This document shows, in pieces, positions 17,206 through 25,619 of a DNA stretch of 36,824 nt; positions within the stretch are counted from its first letter, which is position 1; every line of letters starts with the position of its first letter. The notes under the pieces were generated by a model. The model was given only the letters and a program-made list of their open reading frames with translations. It was not told where the DNA came from and ran no database searches. The stretch comes from Pararhizobium antarcticum (GTDB taxonomy: Bacteria > Pseudomonadota > Alphaproteobacteria > Rhizobiales > Rhizobiaceae), in the NCBI RefSeq assembly GCF_001885585.1, contig NZ_LSRP01000102.1, positions 1 to 36,824 on the forward strand, written 5' to 3'. The translations under genes and the position numbers were made by a program.

Positions 17206-18180
17206 ATGGCCGACATCATCGATACGCGACAAGAGCCGGAAAGCGCCCTGGCGCGGGCCTGCGCCGTGCTCGCCGAAGGCCTGCCGGTGGCGATCCCGAC
17301 AGAAACGGTCTACGGCCTTGCCGCCGACGCCACCAATCCGGAGGCGATCAGCCGCATCTACGAAATCAAGGGCCGGCCGCGCTTCAATCCGCTGATCTGC
17401 CACGTCTCCGATTTCGAGATGGCCGACCTGCATGTCGAATTCGACCCTTTGTCGCGCTGGCTGGCCGAGGCCTTCTGGCCGGGACCGCTGACGCTGATCC
17501 TGCCGCTCAAATCCGACAGCACCGTGCACGCCCTCGCCTCCGCCGGGCTCGATACGCTGGGTGTGCGCATGCCGGACGGTTTTTCGCGCGGCGTCATCGC
17601 CCGCTTCGGCAAGCCGCTGGCAGCACCGAGCGCCAACACCTCCGGCCGCATCAGCCCGACCACGGCCGCACATGTCGCGGCTGATCTCGGCGACAAGCTC
17701 AGGCTTATCCTTGACGACGGTGCCGCTGGCATCGGGCTTGAATCGACGATCATCAAGGTCGGGGGCGGCGAAATCCATCTGTTGCGGCCGGGTGGTCTGG
17801 ATGTCGCAGCAATCGAGGACCTGACCGGCAAGGCGGTGCTTCGGCCCGAGGCCGCCGGTGCGGTCATCGAGGCGCCCGGCATGCTCACTTCGCATTATGC
17901 GCCGTCGGCCGGTGTTCGCCTGGGCGCAACCGAGGTCCGGCCCGGCGAGGCGCTGATCCGCTTTGGCGGCCTGCCGCTTCCTGGCGAAGACAAGGCGGCG
18001 ATCGTGCTCGACCTCAGCCCGACAGGCAACCTGCGCGAAGCGGCGGCCAATCTCTTTGCCTTCATGAAACAGGCCGATGCAACGGGTGCACCGTCGATCG
18101 CCTTCGGTGCGATCCCGATGGAGGGACTGGGCGAAGCGATTAACGACCGGATCGAACGGGCGGCAGCGGCGCGGGATTAA
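17206..18180 (+). CDS. tsaC: L-threonylcarbamoyladenylate synthase (Sua5/TsaC)
   Basis: A 324-aa full-length Sua5-type enzyme that makes threonylcarbamoyl-AMP from threonine, bicarbonate and ATP for the t6A37 modification of ANN-decoding tRNAs. The YrdC domain (residues ~10-205) shows IPTETVYGLAADA, EIKGRPRFNPL, WPGPLTLILP, GVRMPDG and APSANTSGRISPT. The SHYAP linker near 228 leads into the C-terminal Sua5 domain, absent from short TsaC proteins. GGAAG lies upstream of the ATG at a rather long spacing. A FAD-linked dehydrogenase gene follows after 21 bp, so the two are probably co-transcribed. Confidence 0.93.
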   Translation: MADIIDTRQEPESALARACAVLAEGLPVAIPTETVYGLAADATNPEAISRIYEIKGRPRFNPLICHVSDFEMADLHVEFDPLSRWLAEAFWPGPLTLILPLKSDSTVHALASAGLDTLGVRMPDGFSRGVIARFGKPLAAPSANTSGRISPTTAAHVAADLGDKLRLILDDGAAGIGLESTIIKVGGGEIHLLRPGGLDVAAIEDLTGKAVLRPEAAGAVIEAPGMLTSHYAPSAGVRLGATEVRPGEALIRFGGLPLPGEDKAAIVLDLSPTGNLREAAANLFAFMKQADATGAPSIAFGAIPMEGLGEAINDRIERAAAARD

Positions 18181-18201
18181 CGGGTAGAAAGCACACCACT
18201 G

Positions 18202-19641
18202 ATGACCAACACGCTTCCCTCAACCGATCTCCTTGCCCGCTTCACCGCCATTGTCGGCGCGCAGCATGCCGTCACCGATCCGGCCGCACAGGCGGCCTAT
18301 CTCGTCGAATCCCGTGGCCTTTATAGAGGCACGACGCCGGTCGTTCTGAAGCCCGGTTCGGTTGCGGAGGTTTCCGCGATCCTGAAACTGGCGACGGAGA
18401 CAGGGGTCGCCATCGTGCCGCAGGGGGGCAATACCGGGCATGTGGCTGGCCAGATCCCACGACCGGATGCCGGCGATATCGTGCTGTCGCTGGAGCGGCT
18501 GAACAGGATCCGCGCCATCGATCCCGTCGGCAATGTCATTGTCTGCGATGCCGGCTGCATCCTTGCGGACATCCAGCAGGCGGCGGAAGCGCAGGACCGG
18601 CTGTTTCCGCTGTCGCTTGGCTCCGAAGGCTCCTGCCGGATCGGCGGCAACCTGTCGACCAATGCCGGCGGCACGGCGGTGCTCGCCTATGGCAATATGC
18701 GCCAGCTTTGCCTCGGGCTGGAAGTGGTCTTGCCGACCGGCGAAATCTGGGATGGGCTGCGCAGCCTGAAGAAGGACAATACCGGTTATGACCTGCGCGA
18801 CCTGTTCATCGGTGCCGAGGGCACGCTCGGTATCATCACCGGCGCGGTTTTGAAGCTTTTCCCGAGGCCGGCCGGTCATCAGGTGGCCTTTGCCGGGCTG
18901 AATTCCGTGGCGCAGGCGCTCGCCCTGTTCGACCGGGCCTCCAGCCTCTGCGGACCGGCGCTGACCGGCTTCGAGCTGATGCCACGGATCGGCGTCGATT
19001 TCACGACGCGACATATCCCCGGCGTCCGCGATCCGATGCCGACGCAGCATGCCTGGTATGTGCTGATCGATATCTCGACCACCGACACGGCCGAGCGCGC
19101 CGAACAGATGATGCAGGATCTTCTGACACGCGGAATGGAGGATGGGCTGGTCGAAAACGCCATCATCGCCAGCAGCGAAGCGCAACGCAAAAGCCTGTGG
19201 CACATGCGCGAAAGCATGTCGCCGGCGCAGAAGCCCGAGGGCGGATCGATCAAGCATGACGTCTCCGTGCCGGTCTCCGCAATTCCGGCTTTCATGGCGC
19301 AGGCGGACGCGGCTGTCATGGCGGCCATTCCGGGCGCGCGCATCTGCGCCTTCGGGCATATGGGCGACGGCAATATTCATTATAACATTTCCCAGCCCAT
19401 CGGCGTCGACAAGCAGGATTTCATCGACCGCTGGCGCGAGATCAACGCCATCGTCCACGGCATCGTGCTGACCTTTAACGGCTCGATTTCGGCCGAACAT
19501 GGCATCGGCCAGTTGAAGCGGGACGAACTGGCAGAGGTGCGGCCATCGATCGAGATCGACCTGATGCAGCGCATCAAGCACGCGTTTGACCCCGCCGGCA
19601 TCATGAACCCCGACAAGGTGCTGAAGGCGCGGACGGCGTAG
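18202..19641 (+). CDS. FAD-binding oxidoreductase, D-2-hydroxyglutarate/D-lactate dehydrogenase type
   Basis: A 479-aa FAD-linked dehydrogenase of the GlcD/D-2-hydroxyglutarate dehydrogenase group. The PCMH-type FAD domain (about 40-220) includes IVPQGGNTGHVAGQ, LGSEGSCRIGGNLSTNAGG and LFIGAEGTLGIITGAVLKLF. The C-terminal substrate domain includes FGHMGDGNIHYN (near 385) and AEHGIGQLKRDEL (near 431), whose histidines bind the catalytic metal or substrate carboxylate in this family. It should oxidise a D-2-hydroxy acid and pass electrons to an electron carrier; the exact substrate is undecided. It follows the sua5-type gene by 21 bp. Confidence 0.9.
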   Translation: MTNTLPSTDLLARFTAIVGAQHAVTDPAAQAAYLVESRGLYRGTTPVVLKPGSVAEVSAILKLATETGVAIVPQGGNTGHVAGQIPRPDAGDIVLSLERLNRIRAIDPVGNVIVCDAGCILADIQQAAEAQDRLFPLSLGSEGSCRIGGNLSTNAGGTAVLAYGNMRQLCLGLEVVLPTGEIWDGLRSLKKDNTGYDLRDLFIGAEGTLGIITGAVLKLFPRPAGHQVAFAGLNSVAQALALFDRASSLCGPALTGFELMPRIGVDFTTRHIPGVRDPMPTQHAWYVLIDISTTDTAERAEQMMQDLLTRGMEDGLVENAIIASSEAQRKSLWHMRESMSPAQKPEGGSIKHDVSVPVSAIPAFMAQADAAVMAAIPGARICAFGHMGDGNIHYNISQPIGVDKQDFIDRWREINAIVHGIVLTFNGSISAEHGIGQLKRDELAEVRPSIEIDLMQRIKHAFDPAGIMNPDKVLKARTA

Positions 19642-19644
19642 GGC

Positions 19645-21951
19645 TTACAGCCCGCCTGAGCGCAACTGGCTCAGGCTCAGCAGCGTATCGGCACTAATGC
19701 CGCCGCCGCCGCTGCCCGAAAGGATCAACTCGCCGGCGGATACGTCGATATTGTTTTCGATGTCGTACAGCGCGGTAAAGCGAACGAGCAGCTTGTTCAG
19801 CGCCTCCGGATCGTGCAGGTCCTCGACGTCGAGCACACGATTGATGTAGTCGTACTGCAGATCGACGTCTGCACTCGACATTTCCGAGGGGATGTTGAAC
19901 GTCGTCTGGATGACCTGCAACAGGGCGCTGTCGGCGAGAAGGTCATAGGCATTGTTGACGCTCGACGCCATGCGTTGGAAATAGAGCGCCAGGCGCACGC
20001 CGGCATTGTCCTCGCCTTCGGTCTCTTCCAGTGTCTGGTTGAGATAGAGGTCCATCGTGTCGATGAGGCCGCGCCGCGACTGGATCTGCCCCGACGTTGG
20101 TTTCTCGATCTGCCCCGCGACATTGAAATTGAAGGAGGCGACCAGCTCGCGGTAGCGCGTATCCGGCTCGGTGTTGACGAAGCTGTCCGGATCGTCGAGA
20201 TCGGATTCGAACATCTGGCGGACATAATCGGTCTCGATCTCTTCGGGATCGATGCCGGCAGCGACCAGGATGAAATCGACGAGCCTGCGGTTGTCCAGGA
20301 GATCGTCGAGGGACGCCAGCTTCCCGACCTCGGCGCTGTAATATTTCGATTCCGCCGTCGCCGCCGTCTTGTCTTCCTCGGTGCCAAAGCGGCTCTTCTG
20401 CACGACGTAACCCGAGGCCGTGTTGAGGATATCGGATTCCGACTGCGCCATAAGCGGCGTGCCGAGCGTGCCGTCCGCGTTGAAATTGAACGCTTTCGCC
20501 AGTTCGACGTAGCGGCTGTCCTTCAGGCTGTTGGCATAGCTCTTGGGATCGTTGAGATCGCTGGTCAGCACCTTCTTCAGCTTACGGATGCTGTCACCTT
20601 CGTTCTCCAGCCCGAAGGCCTGGAGAACCAGCGTCATGATCTTTTTGTCGTCCAGCATGTCGTCGACATCGACGACGAGGCTCATCAGCGTCTTGTAGGA
20701 GGAGATCAGCGCCGTGTCGGCCGCCTCGTAGCTGTCATTGTAGCGGTCGATATAGCCACCGGAGGTCGCGGCCATCTGCGTTGCGGTCTGCGGCGTATCG
20801 CCGGACGCCAGCGTGCCGTCGGACTGGAAGTTATACGCGCGGGCGATCTCCTGGAAAATCGACTTGTTCTTGTCGGTGGACGTGTTGACATAGCTGGCCG
20901 GATCGTCGGGATCGCTGGTCATCACATTGTTCAGCGTTGCGATCAGCGTCGTCGACGGCAGGCCGTAGGCAACGACGATGTAGTTCAGCATGCGGCGGTT
21001 GGAGAGCAGGCTGTCGACCGTGGTGATCGTGTCGATCGTCGTCTCGTAATAGAGCTTGTCGAGCAGCGCGGCGCTGGTCGACAGGCGCGGCTGCTGGAAG
21101 ACATAGGCTTCGTTGGTGGCGGCCTTCTGGGCATCGGCCATCGGCAGATCGCCGGAAGCCAGCGTTCCGTCCAGCTGGAAATTGAAGGCGGCGGCCAGCG
21201 GCGTGTAGTCCGGTGCGTTGTCGATCTTCGACTGGTAGCTGACGATCAGCTTGTAGGCGGCGCTGCTGGGATTGGCCAGATCCTCCGGCGTTGCCGTCGC
21301 CTGGACATTGGCGATCTTGTCCAGAAAGCCCTGTTTGTAAGCCGCCGCCTGGACGTTGACGAAGCTGGCGGGATCGCTGACATCGCTGGTGATGACGCCC
21401 TTGAACTGTTCATAGGACGTGTATTTCGAATCCAGACCGAAGGCCTGGAACACGTAGTTCTTAAGACGGTCGTTCTGCCAGATCTCGTCAGCATTGGTCA
21501 CACGGTCGATCGCTGCGTTAAAATAGGCCGAGTCGCTCCGGACGGCCGCATCTTGGTTGACGTAGCTCTGGCTGTAGAGACCGATGACGGCATCTTCCTG
21601 TGCATCACTTTGAACCACCGATGTCGAGGTCGAGAAGCTGAAGGCTTCCGCGAACTTGCGGTAGCGTTCGTCGGTGAGCATGTTGGCATAGCTGTCTTCG
21701 TCGCTGAGATCGCTTTCCAGAACCTTGCGCATGAAGGCCTTGGCATAGGCCATGTCCTCCAGCCCATGCGCTTTCATCGCATAATTGAACAGCCGGTAAT
21801 CATCCATGAATGCGTCGACGGATGTGACGTTGCCGATATTGGCCTTGTAATAATCGGCCTCACGCTTGACGAGCACCTGTTCCGACGTGCGCTGAAGGCT
21901 GAGCTTCATGTCGCGCGTGATGAGGTTGTAGTCGATGAACGTCGATACCAT
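19645..21951 (-). CDS. DUF1217 protein made of about six tandem repeats
   Basis: A 768-aa acidic, helical protein with at least six copies of a ~110-130-residue unit. The signature is an (S/T)VDxxxxxxR(L/M)xxYxxxAxGL segment, then a (V/M)(L/T)SDxxDPxSxxN turn and an xARAF-NF tail. DUF1217 proteins occur beside flagellar genes (flgF region) in rhizobia, so a flagellar or motility role is conceivable, but no flagellar gene is nearby. There is no signal peptide; the C-terminus is Ser/Gly-rich. The ATG at 21951 (AGGG 5 nt upstream) opens the first repeat-like segment (MVSTFIDYN). The frame stays open a further 39 codons upstream, in sequence without a ribosome site. Its stop lies 3 bp beyond the converging dehydrogenase stop. 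Confidence 0.82.
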   Translation of the reverse strand: MVSTFIDYNLITRDMKLSLQRTSEQVLVKREADYYKANIGNVTSVDAFMDDYRLFNYAMKAHGLEDMAYAKAFMRKVLESDLSDEDSYANMLTDERYRKFAEAFSFSTSTSVVQSDAQEDAVIGLYSQSYVNQDAAVRSDSAYFNAAIDRVTNADEIWQNDRLKNYVFQAFGLDSKYTSYEQFKGVITSDVSDPASFVNVQAAAYKQGFLDKIANVQATATPEDLANPSSAAYKLIVSYQSKIDNAPDYTPLAAAFNFQLDGTLASGDLPMADAQKAATNEAYVFQQPRLSTSAALLDKLYYETTIDTITTVDSLLSNRRMLNYIVVAYGLPSTTLIATLNNVMTSDPDDPASYVNTSTDKNKSIFQEIARAYNFQSDGTLASGDTPQTATQMAATSGGYIDRYNDSYEAADTALISSYKTLMSLVVDVDDMLDDKKIMTLVLQAFGLENEGDSIRKLKKVLTSDLNDPKSYANSLKDSRYVELAKAFNFNADGTLGTPLMAQSESDILNTASGYVVQKSRFGTEEDKTAATAESKYYSAEVGKLASLDDLLDNRRLVDFILVAAGIDPEEIETDYVRQMFESDLDDPDSFVNTEPDTRYRELVASFNFNVAGQIEKPTSGQIQSRRGLIDTMDLYLNQTLEETEGEDNAGVRLALYFQRMASSVNNAYDLLADSALLQVIQTTFNIPSEMSSADVDLQYDYINRVLDVEDLHDPEALNKLLVRFTALYDIENNIDVSAGELILSGSGGGGISADTLLSLSQLRSGGL

Positions 21952-22324
21952 TTCGCCCTGCCAGACTTTCCGCGAAGCGTCCCCGTCGGGTGCTTCCAGA
22001 CCATATTTTCCATGCTTTGCGGCAGGCCGCGGATGACGGCCGGGCAGCAAAAGCGCTGGTGCGAGCATCGACGTGTTTGCTTGTGCGTGGCTTTTGCCTT
22101 TTCAAGGTGCTGCTGCCGGGCTCGCCAAATGCGGCCATTTTTCTTCACACATGGGAAACCGTGACCCGTCGGTCTTTGCTAACCATCAGGAACTGCAAAG
22201 TTTTTTTAACTGCGATTTTTAAGCGGTCTGGAAGGGGCGGCGCCTATCTTGAGATCACAGAGGACGAAAAGTCCCAAAGAGAAGACCGGAAACCGGCTCT
22301 CAAGGAAAACAAGGGCGATATGAA
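21952..22324. other. Intergenic region between DUF1217 and DUF6101 genes
   Basis: This 373-bp interval separates divergent genes and must hold both promoters. T-rich stretches at 22202-22221 could be part of either. I found no hairpin, repeat or gene that could be supported. Confidence 0.5.
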
Positions 22325-22891
22325 ATGGCGAAGTCACTTTCTCAACCGGCGTGGGTCGAAACCACGCTCCGGCTCGATCCGAAGCGCTTTCCGCAGCAGG
22401 TCAGCTATGCCTTGCACGGCGGGACCAGCAATGTCACGATCAGCCTGGACGAACGCGGCGCCGTGATGCGCAAGATCCTGCCCTCCAGCGGCCTGCCCTT
22501 GTCGATCGCACTGCCGTCGCGGGCTTTCAAAGGGGTTGCTGCCCGGGCGATCGATCACGGAGACGGAGACGTTACGGTGACGCTTGAACTGCATCACGAA
22601 GATCCGGACCTCTGCATCCCGCTTCTGGTCGCCCACGACCTGTCCGATATTGCCGCCGACTGGCGCACCTGGGCGGAAGCCTATCGCATCCCGATGCTGA
22701 TGGTCGAGGCTGATGGCATTGCCCGGCCGCTTGAACAGCATCTCGGCGATGTCCAGACCCGCGACGTCAAGCCGCGCCGCCGCCATTCGCTTTTCGCCGA
22801 CCGCCGCCCGCGGTTCCTGGTGCGCCGTTCGACCGGCAGCCTCGGCATCCAGATGAAGATCAACGGCCGGGAAATCATAGCCCGCAACTGA
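22325..22891 (+). CDS. DUF6101 family protein
   Basis: A 188-aa soluble protein recognised as a conserved rhizobial hypothetical (DUF6101 type). Sequence landmarks are LPSRAFKGVAARAI, VTLELHHEDPDLCIPLL and a basic C-terminal third (VKPRRRHSLFADRRPRFLVR). It has no membrane segment, signal peptide or catalytic motif that I recognise. The ATG at 22325 follows AAGGGCGAT; a second ATG at 22320 opens a different, unsupported frame. A strong terminator follows at 22932-22958. Monocistronic, function unknown. Confidence 0.8.
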   Translation: MAKSLSQPAWVETTLRLDPKRFPQQVSYALHGGTSNVTISLDERGAVMRKILPSSGLPLSIALPSRAFKGVAARAIDHGDGDVTVTLELHHEDPDLCIPLLVAHDLSDIAADWRTWAEAYRIPMLMVEADGIARPLEQHLGDVQTRDVKPRRRHSLFADRRPRFLVRRSTGSLGIQMKINGREIIARN

Positions 22892-22931
22892 TTTTCGACA
22901 CAATCTGAAACCTGTTCTCCAGTGCAGAAAG

Positions 22932-22958
22932 CCGACCGTTCCCTGCGGTCGGTTTTTT
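22932..22958 (+). terminator. Intrinsic terminator after DUF6101
   Basis: A perfect 7-bp stem CCGACCG/CGGTCGG (22932-22938 with 22946-22952) with a 7-nt loop is followed by six T, then a further T-rich tail. This is a classical rho-independent terminator in the plus orientation. Confidence 0.9.
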
Positions 22959-23063
22959 GTTTTTTGTTACAGCGACTTACCCTGTTCCCGCGGAAACATC
23001 GGCGAAGCCTTCTTCATGCCATATGCAGCGCACATCCTGCATGGAAGACAAGGAGACAATCCG

Positions 23064-23156
23064 ATGCGCAAATCCATTCTTGCCGCCCTCGCCGCATTTT
23101 TTGCCGGGCCCGCCGAGACCGTCCCTAAACGCGATGATGAATTGAGCTGGGCCTGA
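23064..23156 (+). CDS. Small 30-residue protein with hydrophobic N-terminus
   Basis: A 30-codon ORF, with start codon ATG and stop TGA, whose product begins MRKSILAALAAFFAGPAE and ends KRDDELSWA. AAGGAG lies 9 nt upstream, and a near-perfect intrinsic terminator begins 29 bp after the stop. It is separated from the upstream gene by another terminator, so it is a self-contained transcription unit. The N-terminal half is one short hydrophobic helix after a basic start, and the tail is charged and soluble: a single-pass membrane micropeptide or a short secreted peptide. An in-frame ATG at 23016 lacks a ribosome site. Function unknown. Too short for most gene finders. Confidence 0.62.
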   Translation: MRKSILAALAAFFAGPAETVPKRDDELSWA

Positions 23157-23185
23157 CCCCAAAGTTCCGAGCGGCGGACCCCTTG

Positions 23186-23212
23186 CCCTCCGGCCCGGCC
23201 GGAGGGTTTTTT
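23186..23212 (+). terminator. Intrinsic terminator after the 30-aa ORF
   Basis: An 8-bp stem CCCTCCGG/CCGGAGGG (23186-23193 with 23199-23206) with a 5-nt loop is followed by six T. It is oriented for plus-strand transcription ending after the small ORF. Confidence 0.9.
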
Positions 23213-23255
23213 CGTCCGACCCTGGTGACTGTCCCCCCTGAAAGCGGGTTCGATC

Positions 23256-24218
23256 TCAGAGGAGGCGAGCGGCCAGCGAAAGCACAAGCCCGCCGAACAC
23301 GATCAAGCCGACAACGCCGTTGAACTTGAACAGCGCCAGGCATTGCGCGGCATCCCGAATGTCGAGAACGAGGATCTGGTAGGCGAGAAGGACAGCGGCG
23401 ACGATCAGGCCGAGATAGGCCAGAAAGCCGGCCCCGGCCGCCAGGAAAGAAATCCCCAGCAAGACGACCGTCAGGCCGTAGAGACCAATCAGCCAGGGAC
23501 GCGGATTGTCGCCGAAGCGGCGCGCGGTGGAGCGGACGCCGATCAGTTCGTCATCCTCCTTGTCCTGATAGGCATAGATCGTGTCGTAGCCGACGGTCCA
23601 GGCCACGGCTGCCAGATAAAGAACCAGCGGCGCGACATCCAGCCGTCCGAATTCGCCGGACCAGCCCATCAGCGCCCCCCAGGAAAAGGCAAGGCCGAGA
23701 AAGAACTGCGGCCAGTCGGTGAAGCGCTTGGCAAAGGGATAGATGGCGACCAGCACCAGCGACAGCATGCCGAGCACGATCGAAAATCCGTTGAACTGCA
23801 AAAGCACGATCAGCCCGACAAGTGCCTGCAGCACGGTGAAGATCTTGGCCTGCAGCCGCGACACCCGCCCCGACGGGAGCGGTCGCGAGCGGGTGCGGGC
23901 CACTTCCATGTCGATCCTGTGGTCGATGACGTCATTATAGGTACAGCCGGCCCCGCGCATGGCGACCGCGCCGATGAAGAACAGCAGCAGGTGAAAGAGG
24001 AAGCGGCCGAGCGAAAAGCTTCCGGAGAGCGCGGCGCTGTTGGCCGCCAGTCCCGCCGACCAGAAACACGGCCACAACAGAAGTTGCCAGCCGATCGGCC
24101 GATCCCAGCGGGCAAGCTGCGCATAGGGCCACAGCGGCCTTGGCAGGACCCGGTAGACCCAGTTCTTGGACGGCGCATCGGAGACGCGCCCGGAATCGGC
24201 GGCAGGACGATTGTTCAT
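23256..24218 (-). CDS. ubiA: 4-hydroxybenzoate polyprenyltransferase UbiA
   Basis: A 320-aa integral membrane prenyltransferase with about eight hydrophobic helices. It attaches the polyprenyl chain to 4-hydroxybenzoate in ubiquinone synthesis. The two magnesium-diphosphate motifs are visible: NDVIDHRID (N95, D96, D99, D103) and DTIYAYQDKEDD (near 214-226). DRPIGWQLLLWPCFWSAG near 39-56 is also typical of UbiA. The ATG at 24218 is the first in frame. The gene stands alone on the minus strand, 81 bp downstream of the MipA/OmpV-type gene. Confidence 0.93.
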   Translation of the reverse strand: MNNRPAADSGRVSDAPSKNWVYRVLPRPLWPYAQLARWDRPIGWQLLLWPCFWSAGLAANSAALSGSFSLGRFLFHLLLFFIGAVAMRGAGCTYNDVIDHRIDMEVARTRSRPLPSGRVSRLQAKIFTVLQALVGLIVLLQFNGFSIVLGMLSLVLVAIYPFAKRFTDWPQFFLGLAFSWGALMGWSGEFGRLDVAPLVLYLAAVAWTVGYDTIYAYQDKEDDELIGVRSTARRFGDNPRPWLIGLYGLTVVLLGISFLAAGAGFLAYLGLIVAAVLLAYQILVLDIRDAAQCLALFKFNGVVGLIVFGGLVLSLAARLL

Positions 24219-24299
24219 ACCGCCTGTTTGCAGCCGGAAAAGGCGGCGGTCAAGCGGCGGCCGATCAAGCTCTCATCGTAGTCCCGGATGCAACGACGG

Positions 24300-25106
24300 T
24301 CAGTCCAGCGTAAAATCGAAGCGATAGGTTGCCGACAGGCCAACGAGGAACTGGTTGCGCGTGCCGCGTTCCTTAACGAGGCTGGAATCGGCTGCGGGGC
24401 CCATCAGCCGCTTGTATTCGGCGAATGCGCTGGCCTCGATCTTTTCCGTTGCCTGCCAGGTGATCGCCGTGCCGAGGCCAACAGATTGAAGGCCGCCCGA
24501 CGGCTTGTACTGGCTCAGCCCCGAGGCTGCCGCCTCGCCGGCATCGACGCCGTAATAGGCATCGAAATAATCGCTCGTGGCCGCCGCGACCCGCGGTCCG
24601 CCGGAGATGCGGACCGTGTCGGAAACATCGACGAAGGCATCGGCCGCGAGATCGCCGACCAGACCGTCATGGCTGCGGATGCCGTGCCGCAACTCGCCGC
24701 GCAGACGCAGCCAGTCTGTCGGATAGACTTCCGCAAAGGCACCGAGTTCGCCGCCGAAGCGCACCGGGTCGAGCCCCTTCAGGTCATCGGACGTATCGCC
24801 GTCGCGGGTGAGGATCAGCTTTCCGGACAGACCGGCCCGGAAGGCACCGGTGTCAACGAAGGCAAAGGCAGGATTGTCGTTTCGCGAGGAGAAGCGGACC
24901 GTGCTGCCGGCCCGACCAAGGGAAATCAGCGGCGCCGCCTGCAGCAAACGTTTCGACGAGCCATCATATTTGGCCCCGAGAAAACCCGTCGCACCGACCT
25001 TCAGATACCAGTCTCCCGACCAGAAGTGCTGCGCGTCCTGCGCCTGGGCGGCGTGCGGCATGGCGATCAGAAGACCAACGGAAAGGGCGAGCAGTGAATG
25101 ACGCAA
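24300..25106 (-). CDS. MipA/OmpV family outer-membrane protein
   Basis: A 268-aa exported protein with a signal peptide (residues 1-22, cleavage after AQA). Alternating beta strands rich in Gly and aromatic residues follow, and the chain ends ATYRFDF, a typical outer-membrane beta-barrel C-terminus. The order of strands (GGELGAFAEVYPTDWLRLRG, LVGDLAADAFVDVSDTVRIS) fits the MipA/OmpV scaffold/porin family. The start is the TTG at 25106, supported by GGAG 8 nt upstream. Specific function is unknown; family members are linked to peptidoglycan-enzyme scaffolding or envelope stress. Confidence 0.83.
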   Translation of the reverse strand: MRHSLLALSVGLLIAMPHAAQAQDAQHFWSGDWYLKVGATGFLGAKYDGSSKRLLQAAPLISLGRAGSTVRFSSRNDNPAFAFVDTGAFRAGLSGKLILTRDGDTSDDLKGLDPVRFGGELGAFAEVYPTDWLRLRGELRHGIRSHDGLVGDLAADAFVDVSDTVRISGGPRVAAATSDYFDAYYGVDAGEAAASGLSQYKPSGGLQSVGLGTAITWQATEKIEASAFAEYKRLMGPAADSSLVKERGTRNQFLVGLSATYRFDFTLD

Positions 25107-25433
25107 GACAATACTCCAAACTGGTCAATACCGGGCTGGCAACAGAGCGCAACCGGGTCGGATTCGTCGAAACTGCGCGAATCATACCACAGGCTGCCCA
25201 CAGGCTGCATTGAAGATCTTATAGCCCGCGGCCTTTTACCAACGCGTTAACCATCGACATCCACAGAGCGTTTACCCTGCGCATTGTTTTTTCCGATTGC
25301 ACTTCTCCTGGAGTGCAATCGCCCTATAACGAGAAAGGAGCAATCACTGACACCTGTGATTGAAATGGGATTCGAGGATGGAAAAAACCCGTAATATCCT
25401 AGAGTTGCCAAGCCCTGCATTCGGAGTACCATC
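25107..25433. other. Intergenic leader region upstream of the small-protein pair
   Basis: This 327-bp interval between the divergent MipA/OmpV gene and the CxxC small protein contains no firm gene. Its notable content is two hairpins at 25295-25320 and 25341-25362, described separately. After AAGGAG at 25335-25340 there is a possible 14-codon CTG-initiated leader peptide ending at TAA near 25394, which is too weak to call. Confidence 0.5.
25295..25362 (+). promoter_or_regulatory. Candidate structured leader RNA with competing hairpins
   Basis: Hairpin 1 pairs GATTGCACT (25295-25303) with AGTGCAATC (25312-25320). Hairpin 2 pairs CAATCAC (25341-25347) with GTGATTG (25356-25362). The CAATC of hairpin 1 could instead pair with the GATTG of hairpin 2, and the GATTG of hairpin 1 with the CAATC of hairpin 2, giving mutually exclusive folds around an AAGGAG. 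The orientation is assumed from the downstream plus-strand genes. Confidence 0.4.
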
Positions 25434-25619
25434 TTGACCGGGCGGAGCGATGACAGAACGCTTTTCGGAAAGTGTCGACCAAAGCTGCGCACCGTTGAAA
25501 AGAGCCAGCCTGACACGACGATCGAATGCGTCCGTTGCAAGATCGAGGTCAAACCATGGCAGACCACAGCATACCAGTATGGGCTGTGTGATGCGTGCCT
25601 TTGCGGAGGTTTTTCATGA
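25434..25619 (+). CDS. Small CxxC/CxxC protein, putative zinc ribbon
   Basis: A 61-aa protein starting at a TTG with GGAG 8 nt upstream. The C-terminal half has two cysteine pairs, CVRCKIEV and GLCDACLCG, separated by 17 residues, the arrangement of a minimal zinc ribbon. The N-terminal half is basic and shows no motif. Its TGA overlaps the next gene's ATG (ATGA at 25616-25619), and that gene's GGAGG is inside this coding sequence, so the two look translationally coupled. Function unknown; nucleic-acid or partner-protein binding is an inference from the cysteines. Confidence 0.55.
   Translation: MTGRSDDRTLFGKCRPKLRTVEKSQPDTTIECVRCKIEVKPWQTTAYQYGLCDACLCGGFS

Noticed and set aside
19813..22164. 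Very long open frame (about 780 codons) antisense to the DUF1217 gene, with similar ones at 65-2062 and 29462-31576
   Set aside because: Products are Arg/His/Gly/Ala-rich with no recognisable domain, and they mirror well-supported genes on the other strand; this is the usual shadow effect of high-GC codon bias.
22202..22221. CtrA full site (TTAA-N7-TTAA) upstream of DUF6101
   Set aside because: The two TTAA are nine, not seven, bases apart.
25247..25254. Second TTAACCAT 8-mer in the small-protein leader region
   Set aside because: Chance expectation in this window is about one or two copies, and the site is far from any gene start.
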